A stretch of 36,028 nt of DNA from an uncultured Bacteroidales bacterium (GTDB lineage: Bacteria; Bacteroidota; Bacteroidia; Bacteroidales; F082). Below are positions 15,516 to 23,223 of this stretch, piece by piece (within the stretch, counting starts at the first letter, position 1; each line of letters opens with the position of its first letter). The DNA lies in assembly GCA_946185535.1 (NCBI GenBank), contig CAMHJX010000031.1, positions 1-36,028 on the forward strand. The letters run 5' to 3'. A program made the translations under genes and the position numbers. The notes below the pieces were generated by a model, which saw nothing but the letters and a program-made list of their open reading frames with translations, had not been told where the DNA came from and made no database searches.

Positions 15516-17168
15516 ATGAAAAAACTTACTTTTTTGATTATTGCAGCCTTGGCTTTTGCTGTGGTGGGCTGCCGTAAGCCTGTAGAGGTGTCGTTTGACA
15601 AAACAACTCTGGGGATTGACCCACAAGGAGGTTCTGCTGAAGTATCGTTGAAGTCGAATGGAGAATGGACCATTGCTATGACCGAAGGCTGGGTCATGGT
15701 TTCTTCGATGTCGGGCAAAGGCGATGCCACCCTTACTTTAACGGTAGCACCAAACACGACAGGAGAGAGCCGTTCAACTGAAATCACTGCCAGTACCAAG
15801 GACAATACTGCTGTTTTGAAGTTGACCCAAGACGTGCCTCAGCATTATGTTGAAGTTAGTCCTGCGTCTATTATCTGTGGCGCTGTAGGAGGTGAGTATA
15901 CAGTTCAGGTGTCGTCAGATATCGAATGGGAGGTCATTACCCCTCAATGGGTAACCAGTTCGATGACGAATGGTACCAATGACGCTACCCTTACTTTGAC
16001 CATTAGCCCGATTGAAGTCGGTACGACCGAATCTCAAATTGGGGAAGTCGTTATTGGAAAACATGATATTGCTTCGGATACCGTAATTATCGAACAGAGA
16101 GTATCACCTGTTTTCGGCATAGAGGTTGTTCCTGGACACCTTGAATTTATCTGTACAGGTGAGACTAAGACTGTTGCGGTGACTACTGAAGACAACTGGA
16201 CGGTCACTGTTGGAGAGGAATGGGTCATGCTGAATCAAAATGAAGGACAGGGTAATGCTGAAATCAGTGTTACCGTAGGCGAGAATCCCTTGTATATCTC
16301 GCGTCGAACAAGTATCATCTTCAATACGGCTAGTGGCGCTCATGCCATGCTTGTCATCAGGCAGGAAGCTTCACCCGATCCGCATTTTCTTGAGGTTTCA
16401 CCCCAAATGTTCCAATTTGGAAAAGAAGGCGGCGAGCGAGAGATTAGCGTGAGTTGTGATGATGAATGGATATTTGATTTGGATTGTGACTGGTTGTCGG
16501 TTTCACAACAGTCTGGGATGGGTAATGCCAATGTTATTCTTACGGCTGAACCTAATACGCTTGGTATTTCGAGAATGTTGGACTTTAATATCAAATCGGG
16601 GAGCTTGAATGTGCAATTAACAGCAAGTCAAGCCCCGGGTGACACTCCAATTGCAGCCAATTTTGAACCTGATACCTTGTTTGTCTCCTTTGCTGGTGGT
16701 GTGCAAACTGTGCATCTGGCCACGAACACCACATGGCAACTACAGGCGAGCAGTTGGATAACTTTGGTTACTAACTCAGGTGAGGGTGACGCCACTTTTG
16801 ATATTGTAGTGGATAACAATTCTAATCCTAATGAAAGAGTAGGTTTTGTGAGAGCTATTCATAATGGACAAGTGCTGGGCACGATGGCCGTCGTTCAAGA
16901 GGGTAGGGTCGATATTTTGGAAACAGATATAACAGAACTTATTGTCCGTCCAGAAGGTGGCAGTTATGAAATCCATGTGTCAGCGAACCAAGCGTGGTCG
17001 GTGAATGTAGATGTGGTGTGGATACATTGCGATCCTTTGAGTGGTTTTGGCAATAAAACCCTTACCGTCACGGTTGATGCCATGTCGAGTACGCGACCAC
17101 GAACTGGACATATCAAGTTGAGTGGTGAAGCGGGGAATAGCGTCAACATCGTAGTGGAACAGTATTAA
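15516..17168 (+). CDS. Lipoprotein made of six BACON domains
   Basis: 550 residues. Lipoprotein signal MKKLTFLIIAALAFAVVG with Cys19. The rest is six tandem repeats of about 85-90 residues, each with the BACON pattern (strand ending in a GG turn, W-T/W-x-V, WV or WL, SG.G.A.L....N, then a strand ending in Q): about 26-108, 112-197, 203-288, 293-378, 385-468 and 471-550. BACON domains are Bacteroidota-associated and thought to bind carbohydrate or mucin; usually they accompany a catalytic domain, which is absent here. It would sit on the outer membrane as a binding or spacer protein. It is flanked by terminators on both sides, so it is probably monocistronic. Binding partner unknown. Confidence 0.85.
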   Translation: MKKLTFLIIAALAFAVVGCRKPVEVSFDKTTLGIDPQGGSAEVSLKSNGEWTIAMTEGWVMVSSMSGKGDATLTLTVAPNTTGESRSTEITASTKDNTAVLKLTQDVPQHYVEVSPASIICGAVGGEYTVQVSSDIEWEVITPQWVTSSMTNGTNDATLTLTISPIEVGTTESQIGEVVIGKHDIASDTVIIEQRVSPVFGIEVVPGHLEFICTGETKTVAVTTEDNWTVTVGEEWVMLNQNEGQGNAEISVTVGENPLYISRRTSIIFNTASGAHAMLVIRQEASPDPHFLEVSPQMFQFGKEGGEREISVSCDDEWIFDLDCDWLSVSQQSGMGNANVILTAEPNTLGISRMLDFNIKSGSLNVQLTASQAPGDTPIAANFEPDTLFVSFAGGVQTVHLATNTTWQLQASSWITLVTNSGEGDATFDIVVDNNSNPNERVGFVRAIHNGQVLGTMAVVQEGRVDILETDITELIVRPEGGSYEIHVSANQAWSVNVDVVWIHCDPLSGFGNKTLTVTVDAMSSTRPRTGHIKLSGEAGNSVNIVVEQY

Positions 17169-17172
17169 AAAA

Positions 17173-17206
17173 GAAGGGGGAAGGCAAACGCATTCCCCCT
17201 TCCTTT
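17173..17206. terminator. Bidirectional terminator between convergent genes
   Basis: Perfect 10-bp stem GAAGGGGGAA (17173-17182) with TTCCCCCTTC (17193-17202), loop of ten, followed by TTTT on the plus strand and by A-rich sequence upstream that gives T on the minus strand. Confidence 0.8.
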
Positions 17207-17220
17207 TGTCATAAGATGGG

Positions 17221-18822
17221 CTAAAAACCGAAGCTGAACCAATACCAGAACTTGTTTTCCATTTCCTTCCAGGCTTGTCGCGTGGAAGCTGCAAAGTCTG
17301 TTGTGTATTGATTGAGAATCTCGGTGGCTTCTTTGTTTTTGCCTTCGGCAAGCAAGCTCTTTGCCCTTTCTTCTACAGCGGGAATTTCGTCAAAAGCTTT
17401 TTGCTCGAAACGGTTGGCTGTGCCGAGAAGCGTACTCTTGCAGCGGCCCCATTGAACGGTGGCTAGTTTGTTGGCCTTACGGTAATGCCAAATCCAAGCC
17501 TCGTCGCGGTAGCGTAGCTGACCGCATTTGTCGAAGCCTTCGGGCAGGGTGGTGGAGCCTGAGAAGATGGGGATGCGTGGGCTTTGGCCTGGGTTGTCGC
17601 AAGCCATCCAGCAGATGGCGCCTATTTCGTCAGACATCCAACTGCGGCATTGGATGATGTGATGGTAGCTGCTCCAAGCCACGGCCACGGTGCGTTGGAA
17701 GTTGATGGTTCCGGGAGCGAGATAATTAATGGTGTTCATCATCGCGCTACCCACCCAAGGGTTGGCTACGGGGCTGATGATGGTGTCTTCAACCACGCCG
17801 TCATCAGTACGTTTCTTTGCAACCATCTTCACATTGCGCGTCATGTCCATATCGGTGCCTTCGTAGGTGCTGCGGAAGAGTTCCATCACCTTGCGCACGT
17901 CGACGCTCTCATCGGGTTTCACGGAGAAGGGTAGTTCTGGCATGTCGCGGTTGAGGTTCAGCGAAGGTGCCAGCTGGCTGAGGATGAAGAATTCGCGGTC
18001 GCTGTAGTTCTTGCCGCCACCATAGGAGGCGCGGAAAGCCTTCCAGAAGATGAAGTCGCCCTTGCCATCCCAGAGGCCATATTTCTTCGCTACGGCCTCA
18101 CAGTTGTCGGAGCAATAAAAGTCTTTGCTCTTGCGCTCCAGCTTGCCGATGCGGGCAATATTGGCCGAAACACCCACTTCATCGTCGGGGATGCGCTTGG
18201 CAGCCCAAACACCACCGATTTTGTCGGGACCTTCGCCAAGGATTTCCATTTGCCACACTTCATTCTTGTCCGCAATGGTGATGCATTCGCCACCGTCACC
18301 ATAGCCATATTCCTTCACCAGTTTGCCGATGAGTTGGATGGCATCGCGGGCGTTGTCGCAGCGCATTAAGGCCACGCGTTCCAGCTCCTCGATCATGAAC
18401 ATGCTTTTGTTGTTGACCAAGGTGTCAGGACCGGAAAAAGTGGTCTCGCCGATGGCTAGTTGTTTCTCATTGAGGCAAGGGTAGGCCGTGTTGAGGTAGG
18501 CGTAGGTGTGTGCCACTTGAGGGATTTCGCCAGCCAGTTCCACGTTGCGGTTATCGAAGGGATCTTCGGTATGCATGGTGCCTTTGTAGACTTTGTGCAT
18601 TTCACCTTTTTCGTGGTCGGCAGCGGCTTCCCAGCGCATCCAGGTACGGTAGCGACCGTCGCAGGTGTGTGAGGTGATGACAGAGCCGTCGGTGGAGGCG
18701 TTCTTGCCTACCATGATGCTCGTGCAGTTGGCGCCAACGAGGCGTTCATTTTCATCTTGAGCCATCGTGTTCAAGCCGATGAGCAGAAGAGCGGATAGGA
18801 GTAATGATTTGATTTTTAACAT
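17221..18822 (-). CDS. C69 family dipeptidase
   Basis: 533 residues with signal peptide MLKIKSLLLSALLLIGLNTMAQ. The mature region begins ANCTSIMVGKNASTDGSVI, the hallmark of peptidase family C69 (U34): these Ntn hydrolases mature by removal of a propeptide so that the Cys (Cys33) becomes the N-terminal nucleophile. Other family features: a D-G-R-Y stretch, AQLAPSLNLNRDMPELPFSV, FRSTYEGTDMDMT, SPVANPWVGS and a long C-terminal part with WRW/W-rich strands, length as usual. It probably cleaves dipeptides in the periplasm, feeding peptide use. Convergent with the BACON gene; its own promoter may lie at about 18928-18935. Confidence 0.85.
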   Translation of the reverse strand: MLKIKSLLLSALLLIGLNTMAQDENERLVGANCTSIMVGKNASTDGSVITSHTCDGRYRTWMRWEAAADHEKGEMHKVYKGTMHTEDPFDNRNVELAGEIPQVAHTYAYLNTAYPCLNEKQLAIGETTFSGPDTLVNNKSMFMIEELERVALMRCDNARDAIQLIGKLVKEYGYGDGGECITIADKNEVWQMEILGEGPDKIGGVWAAKRIPDDEVGVSANIARIGKLERKSKDFYCSDNCEAVAKKYGLWDGKGDFIFWKAFRASYGGGKNYSDREFFILSQLAPSLNLNRDMPELPFSVKPDESVDVRKVMELFRSTYEGTDMDMTRNVKMVAKKRTDDGVVEDTIISPVANPWVGSAMMNTINYLAPGTINFQRTVAVAWSSYHHIIQCRSWMSDEIGAICWMACDNPGQSPRIPIFSGSTTLPEGFDKCGQLRYRDEAWIWHYRKANKLATVQWGRCKSTLLGTANRFEQKAFDEIPAVEERAKSLLAEGKNKEATEILNQYTTDFAASTRQAWKEMENKFWYWFSFGF

Positions 18823-18927
18823 GATATAATTATTAGTTGATAATTCTTATTATCAGTCCTTCGGCCCTTTGATTGGCCTCAGGAACCACGGGTTCAGGGA
18901 CCTTTGCTGTATCGAGGTTTGGGAGTC

Positions 18928-18935
18928 CAAAAATA
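18928..18935 (-). promoter_or_regulatory. Possible -7 box of the C69 dipeptidase gene
   Basis: Minus-strand TATTTTTG fits TAnnTTTG, 105 bases from the ATG; no -33 box seen. The 157-base gap to hemW holds nothing else I recognise. Confidence 0.4.
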
Positions 18936-18979
18936 GGAAAGAAAACGGTAGGTTTTGATGTTTTGGGATAAAAAAATAC

Positions 18980-20197
18980 TTATTCCCAAAACAATTCCTC
19001 GGCTACTCCGTCGGCGAAAAGCATTTGCTTGTCGGTGAGGTAGAGGAATTCTCTTGTCTGTGAGAGCCTATCTTGGGCAATCAAAGGTTGGGCATGTTGT
19101 TCACAGTAAGAAGAAAACCTTTCGCCCATCTCGCGTTTCAGCCATTTTAGGTCAATGCCCCAGTGGGTGCGCAGACGGAGCATGACGTATTCGTTGTATT
19201 GCTGCTCGGGAGTTAATCGTTCATTCTCTGATACTGGTTCTTGGACTCGCTTTGCGTCATTGCGAGGAACGAAGCAATCCAGAAAAGGAAGCTTGTTCCC
19301 TGGATTGCTTCGTTCCTCGCAATGACGTGATGCGGCAGCGAAAACCTCACAGTAACGTTCAACACTGGAAATATTCCATTGCCGTGAGGCTCCATCGAAG
19401 GAATGCGCCGAGGGACCAAAGCCTATGTATGGTGTGCCGAACCAATAGCTGGCATTGTGCTTCGAGTGCATCCCTGGGCGGCAGAAGTTGGAAATCTCAT
19501 AGTGCAGATAACCTTTTTCGATAGCACGCTTGCATAGGATTTCATAATCACGCAAGGCATCCTCCTCGTTGACAGGAAGCACCTTTCCTAGTTCGATTTG
19601 TTTGGTCAAAATCGCATTGGGTTCCAAGGTAAGTGCGTAGGCGGAGAGGTGGGGGAGGTCCAATGCGAAAAAGAGGTCAAGGTTGCGGTTCCATTGCTCA
19701 GCGTTTGAGGTGGGCAAACCATAAATCAAATCAATGCTGATATTGCTGAAGCCCGCATGTTTGGCCCAATTGATACATTGTAGGGCGTGTTGTGAGTCGT
19801 GGCGACGGCTCAGATACTTCAAGTCGTTGTCGAAAAAGCTCTGGATACCGATGCTGAGGCGGTTGACCCCAAGTTGGCGCAAGCCTTCAAGATATTCTAA
19901 CGATAGCGTGTCGGGGTTGGCCTCAAGGGTAATCTCAGGTTTTTTCCCAATGGAATATGCATCATTAATAAGGTGTAGTAACTCACCGATTTCGTTGATG
20001 GAGAGCAGGGAAGGGGTGCCGCCTCCGAAATAGATGGTGTTGATGGCTTCGCCATTCAAGTAGTCTTTGCGCATAGCGATTTCCTTTTTCAAAGCCTCAA
20101 GGAACCTGTCTTTCAGCTTAAAGGAAGGCAACGAATAGAACCCGCAGTAAGCGCATTTCGACTTGCAGAAAGGGATGTGGATGTAGATGCCTGCCAT
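18980..20197 (-). CDS. hemW: Radical SAM heme chaperone HemW
   Basis: 405 residues. The start at 20197 (MAGIYIHIPFCKSKCAYC) is preferred to the ATG at 20224 because HemW proteins begin there. Cys11, Cys15 and Cys18 form the radical-SAM CxxxCxxC site; then FGGGTPSLL, EANPDTLSLEYL, NRLSIGIQSF, DLIYGLPTSN and GFGPSAHSFDG follow in the HemN/HemW order. The HemW C-terminal part (LTPEQQYNEYVMLRLRT) is present. HemW binds heme and a 4Fe-4S cluster and delivers heme to enzymes; older annotation calls it oxygen-independent coproporphyrinogen oxidase. Residues about 290-314 are encoded by a perfect palindromic element and are not part of the family. The promoter box ends only four bases before the ATG, so the mRNA may be leaderless. 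Confidence 0.9.
   Translation of the reverse strand: MAGIYIHIPFCKSKCAYCGFYSLPSFKLKDRFLEALKKEIAMRKDYLNGEAINTIYFGGGTPSLLSINEIGELLHLINDAYSIGKKPEITLEANPDTLSLEYLEGLRQLGVNRLSIGIQSFFDNDLKYLSRRHDSQHALQCINWAKHAGFSNISIDLIYGLPTSNAEQWNRNLDLFFALDLPHLSAYALTLEPNAILTKQIELGKVLPVNEEDALRDYEILCKRAIEKGYLHYEISNFCRPGMHSKHNASYWFGTPYIGFGPSAHSFDGASRQWNISSVERYCEVFAAASRHCEERSNPGNKLPFLDCFVPRNDAKRVQEPVSENERLTPEQQYNEYVMLRLRTHWGIDLKWLKREMGERFSSYCEQHAQPLIAQDRLSQTREFLYLTDKQMLFADGVAEELFWE
19255..19327. repeat. Perfect palindromic element in frame within hemW
   Basis: A perfect 27-bp inverted repeat, arms 19255-19281 and 19301-19327 (CGTCATTGCGAGGAACGAAG... and its complement), with a 19-base centre that itself can pair GGAA with TTCC. 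It encodes RHCEERSNPGNKLPF then LDCFVPRNDAK in frame. The core GTCATTGCGAGGAACGAAGC is one I recognise as a dispersed palindromic repeat in diverse genomes. Confidence 0.9.
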
Positions 20198-20201
20198 GGT
20201 G

Positions 20202-20209
20202 CAAAAATA
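20202..20209 (-). promoter_or_regulatory. -7 box directly before hemW
   Basis: Minus-strand TATTTTTG fits TAnnTTTG; its last base is four bases from the hemW ATG, which puts the transcription start at or next to the start codon. Confidence 0.55.
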
Positions 20210-20211
20210 AG

Positions 20212-20239
20212 AAAAGTCCCGCATTGGCTAATGCGGGAC
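20212..20239 (-). terminator. Rho-independent terminator of aqpZ
   Basis: Perfect 10-bp stem GTCCCGCATT (20216-20225) with AATGCGGGAC (20230-20239), four-base loop; on the minus strand it is followed by TTTTC. It separates aqpZ from hemW. Confidence 0.88.
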
Positions 20240-20268
20240 CGTTCATTATTCAGATGATTTCAATCTTG

Positions 20269-20997
20269 TTACTTTTCGCTTTTCTTGCAACCACCAAGGC
20301 ACTTGTAGACCAGTCCGGCGAGGCAAGCACCGACGAGCGGGGCCACGATGAAGAGCCACACTTGACCCATGGCACTCCATTCACCGCACTTCGAGAACAA
20401 GGCAACGCCAAGCGAACGGGCAGGGTTGACGGAGGTGTTGGTCAGCGGGATGCTGATGAGGTGGATGAGCACCAAGGTGAGACCGATGGCCAGACCACCG
20501 AATTTGCCGTTGGCATGACGATCGTCAGTGACACCGAGGATGACCATCAAGAATACGAAGGTCAACAGGGCTTCAACAAGGAAGGCGCCGCCTGTGGAAA
20601 TTGTTTGATAACCTGTCTCAGGACCACCGCAAGCTTTTTGGAATGCTTCGCCAAAGCCGTTGGAAGCAAAGACACCAGTAGCTCCACCACCGATGGCATT
20701 CCAAATCACGAGGAGCAAAGCACCAGCGATGATGCCGCCGATGAACTGTGCGAGCCAATAGACGAGCATTTCCTTTAAGCTCATGCGTCCGTTAACAAAG
20801 ACACCAAAGCTGACAGCGGGGTTGAGGTGAGCACCTGAAATGTGGCCGATGCCGTATGCCATAGCCACCACGGTGAGACCGAAGGCGATAGCTACACCAA
20901 GGAAGCCAACATGGCCAAACAAAGCGGTACCGCAACCACCAAATACCAAAACGAATGTGCCGAACAATTCGGCGAAAAACTTGTTACTTGTTTTCAT
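20269..20997 (-). CDS. aqpZ: Aquaporin Z, water channel
   Basis: 242 residues, normal for MIP channels, with six membrane helices and both half-helix motifs: HLNPAVSFG (Asn59-Pro-Ala61) and TSVNPARSLG (Asn191-Pro-Ala193, Arg194). The TSVNPAR context and the small second loop favour an orthodox water channel (AqpZ) over a glycerol facilitator (GlpF), which has longer loops and Asp after NPAR. The C-terminus is Cys/Lys-rich (GGCKKSEK). A loop of about 25 residues (GGGATGVFASNGFG, then GGPETGY) is typical of Bacteroidota AqpZ. A well-spaced promoter lies at 21084-21114 and a terminator after the gene, so it is monocistronic. Confidence 0.92.
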   Translation of the reverse strand: MKTSNKFFAELFGTFVLVFGGCGTALFGHVGFLGVAIAFGLTVVAMAYGIGHISGAHLNPAVSFGVFVNGRMSLKEMLVYWLAQFIGGIIAGALLLVIWNAIGGGATGVFASNGFGEAFQKACGGPETGYQTISTGGAFLVEALLTFVFLMVILGVTDDRHANGKFGGLAIGLTLVLIHLISIPLTNTSVNPARSLGVALFSKCGEWSAMGQVWLFIVAPLVGACLAGLVYKCLGGCKKSEK

Positions 20998-21083
20998 AAC
21001 GTTTTAATTTTAAGTTAGTTATTAGTTAATTTAAATAATATGCTCTTTTCATTGATTCTTAAAAAACCTCTTTTGAAACACTG

Positions 21084-21114
21084 CAAATGTACAAAATAAT
21101 CTATGGTTGACAAT
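21084..21114 (-). promoter_or_regulatory. Promoter of aqpZ
   Basis: On the minus strand: ATTG (21114-21111), 19 bases, TACATTTG (21091-21084), the Bacteroidota consensus with correct spacing; 87 bases upstream of the ATG. Confidence 0.7.
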
Positions 21115-21282
21115 TGTTTTTCAAAAATAAAGACCATACAGGGAAAGTATTATTAATTGTTTCTGTTTAATTCAATCCTCAAGTAAGTAAAATTTTCTGT
21201 TTTTAAATAATTGATAATCAATCATGTAAAAAAAATGTGGAAAAAAAATGAAAATTTGTTGTAGAATTTCACAAAAAAGCAA

Positions 21283-21290
21283 TATTTTTG
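21283..21290 (+). promoter_or_regulatory. -7 box of the collagen-like small protein gene
   Basis: TATTTTTG fits TAnnTTTG; TTG at 21259-21261 lies 21 bases upstream. The rest of the 379-base gap after aqpZ is A/T-rich with no gene seen. Confidence 0.55.
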
Positions 21291-21376
21291 CCACATAATT
21301 ATTAAATGGAACGTTTTATACGTGAATGATTAGAATAGCATCGATGAATAAATAAATATAGAAAGGAAACAATAAA

Positions 21377-21679
21377 ATGAAAAAGAGAATCATTAGCGTT
21401 ATGGCCGTTTTGGCAATGATGTGTGGTCCGATTATGATGCAAGTTGCTGAGGCTCAAAATATTTTTGACAGCAATGAGGAGTTGAAAATTAAATTGCGTG
21501 GTGCAAAAGGTGAGAAGGGAGCAACAGGTGAGGCGGGAAATGATGCGATTAGTCTCGAAGAACAGGATGGTGATATTTCCTTAGAGTACTTTGCACCCTT
21601 GAGTGGGGGAATCCTTGTTCTGGGTTGCCTAGGCGGTGCCTATCTTCTTGGAAAAAGGAAGAAGGAGCAGAACTCCTAA
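21377..21679 (+). CDS. Small exported protein with collagen-like tract and C-terminal anchor
   Basis: 100 residues, not assigned to a family. Signal peptide MKKRIISVMAVLAMMCGPIM then MQVAEAQ (cut about 27). A short collagen-like G-x-y tract follows, GAKGEKGATGEAGND (about 43-57). The C-terminus is tripartite: PLSGG (about 74-78), a hydrophobic segment ILVLGCLGGAYLLG and basic KRKKEQNS, resembling the small Bacteroidota C-terminal sorting or anchor signals with a P-x-x-GG start. A GAAAGGA (21361-21366) sits ten bases before the ATG, unusual here. Flanked by its own promoter and a weak A/T hairpin (21678-21697). It may be a surface-anchored short peptide; function unknown. No sortase or exosortase gene is in the window. 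Confidence 0.65.
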   Translation: MKKRIISVMAVLAMMCGPIMMQVAEAQNIFDSNEELKIKLRGAKGEKGATGEAGNDAISLEEQDGDISLEYFAPLSGGILVLGCLGGAYLLGKRKKEQNS

Positions 21680-21764
21680 TCAATTCGATTGATTTTTCAA
21701 TAGCTTTACGCTTTTTGTTTTCTGTTTTAATTGTATAATTGACAGAAAATTGCGATAGCTATGC

Positions 21765-21772
21765 TATATTTG
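21765..21772 (+). promoter_or_regulatory. -7 box of the efflux operon
   Basis: TATATTTG fits TAnnTTTG, with TTG at 21739-21741 upstream (23-base spacing). Transcription would start near 21778, so the hairpin at 21800-21837 would be in the leader. Confidence 0.6.
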
Positions 21773-21799
21773 CATGGTTAATAAAGTTAATGTAATTAT

Positions 21800-21841
21800 A
21801 ATCCAGGTCAAGTTGATTTTATTAACGGACCTGGATTTTTT
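21800..21841 (+). terminator. Terminator-like hairpin just before the tolC start codon
   Basis: Perfect 10-bp stem AATCCAGGTC (21800-21809) with GACCTGGATT (21828-21837), 18-base loop, followed by T to 21841. It ends eight bases before the ATG at 21850. It may end transcripts from the gene upstream, or act as an attenuator of the efflux operon, because the nearest promoter box lies before it. Confidence 0.75.
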
Positions 21842-21849
21842 GGTTTAAT

Positions 21850-23157
21850 ATGACAACAATGACAAGACGCATAACCATACTCTCTCTATTTTTCCTCTTG
21901 GCATGCTCTGTCATGGCACAGGAAAGCCAATCTTATCGTTTTTCATTGGAGGATTGTATGCGTTTTGCTGTAGCAAACAGCTACGAGCGTAAATCGATGG
22001 AACTGGCGGGCAAGTCGTTGGAGGCAACTTACGAACAATCAAAACAGCAAAGGCTGCCTAACTTGAGTGCTTCAGTAGGACAAAACTTGTCGAAAAACGA
22101 AAACGGTTGGTCCACCTCGGGAAATGTGGGAGTTGGATCTTCCGTAACCATCTATCAGGGTGGCAACATCAACAATACTATTGAGCAGAGCCGCATAAAC
22201 GTGGAGCGTAACGAAGTGCAGTTGGAACGATACGACAACCAGCTTGCCACTCAGATTTTGCAGAGTTTCCTAACCATTCTCGGCAACCAGGAACTGTTGA
22301 ATTACCAACTCGAAGTGCTCAACACTAGCCGCGAGCAGGTGAAGCAAGGACGTGTGCGTCATAATGTGGGTACTATTCTCGAAAGCGACCTGCTGTTGCT
22401 CGAGGCGCAATACTACAGTGATTCGAACAACGTAGTCGACACGCGCATTAATATTGAGAACAATTTGCTGGATTTGAAGGTGCTGCTTTCGATGAACCCG
22501 ACAGACAATTTGGAGATCGTCACCCCGAATACCGACAACCTGGATGACCTGAAGGATTCATTGCCTTCAGAAGAAGAAACCGTCAATCTTGCCATGGAAT
22601 ATATGCCCGACTTGCGTATGAGCGACTACGACATCCGTTTGGCCGAAAAGAGCGTCGACATGGCACGAGGCAATTACTTCCCCTCCATCTCTGCCAATGC
22701 GAATGTAGGCATGGGTGTACTGTCGTTCGATTCTGATGGCAACTCGAAATGGTATGGTAAGCCGACAGAATCAGCAGGCATTTCGATGAGCATCCCGATT
22801 TACAGTCGTGGTCAAACTAAAGCCAACGTGAAAAAGAGTCGCATCGCCTTGGAGCAAGCCCAGTTGGATTATGAACAATCGGCTCTTGCGGTGCGCCAAA
22901 CCGTTGTGCAAGCCTACCGTAATGTGATTTCTGCTTACAATGCATATAAGGTCTCACAAGTCAAAGAAAACGCATACAGCAAGAGTTTCAATGCTTACAA
23001 CATCCAGTATCAGCATGGTGCCATTACGACGGTCGAACTGCTGCAACAACAGAACAATTATCTGAACGCCCTTAATTCGTATATCCAGAACAAGTATTCT
23101 TTGCTGATGAAACGCAAGATTCTGGACGTGTATATGGGCAAACAAATAGAGTTGTAG
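21850..23157 (+). CDS. TolC family outer membrane efflux protein
   Basis: 435 residues. Signal peptide (MTTMTRRITILSLFFLLACSVMAQ); a second start at 21859 is possible. Two TolC/OEP repeats are visible: YRFSLEDCMRFAVANSYE...ATYEQSKQQRLPNLSASVG in the first half and VDMARGNYFPSISANANVGMG...GISMSIPIYSRGQTKANVKK in the second, each followed by long coiled-coil helices (YNAYKVSQ..., VRHNVGTILESDLLLLEAQ). It forms the trimeric outer membrane duct of a tripartite pump with the MacA/MacB proteins downstream. A 13-base direct repeat (ATAGAGTTGTAGG at 23146-23158 and 23160-23172) overlaps its stop codon, followed by a 9-bp hairpin. Confidence 0.9.
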   Translation: MTTMTRRITILSLFFLLACSVMAQESQSYRFSLEDCMRFAVANSYERKSMELAGKSLEATYEQSKQQRLPNLSASVGQNLSKNENGWSTSGNVGVGSSVTIYQGGNINNTIEQSRINVERNEVQLERYDNQLATQILQSFLTILGNQELLNYQLEVLNTSREQVKQGRVRHNVGTILESDLLLLEAQYYSDSNNVVDTRINIENNLLDLKVLLSMNPTDNLEIVTPNTDNLDDLKDSLPSEEETVNLAMEYMPDLRMSDYDIRLAEKSVDMARGNYFPSISANANVGMGVLSFDSDGNSKWYGKPTESAGISMSIPIYSRGQTKANVKKSRIALEQAQLDYEQSALAVRQTVVQAYRNVISAYNAYKVSQVKENAYSKSFNAYNIQYQHGAITTVELLQQQNNYLNALNSYIQNKYSLLMKRKILDVYMGKQIEL

Positions 23158-23171
23158 GTATAGAGTTGTAG

Positions 23172-23192
23172 GGCTGTCACACCGTGGCAGCC
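23172..23192 (+). repeat. Intercistronic hairpin between tolC and the adaptor gene
   Basis: GGCTGTCAC (23172-23180) pairs with GTGGCAGCC (23184-23192), one wobble, three-base loop, with no T run after it. It may stabilise or separate mRNA segments. Confidence 0.45.
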
Positions 23193-23223
23193 GCTAAAAA
23201 ACGAGAATCGAATAATACGATAT

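Noticed and set aside
20224-20778. Open frame of 184 codons on the plus strand
   Set aside because: Antisense to aqpZ, which has both NPA motifs; low-complexity acidic translation.
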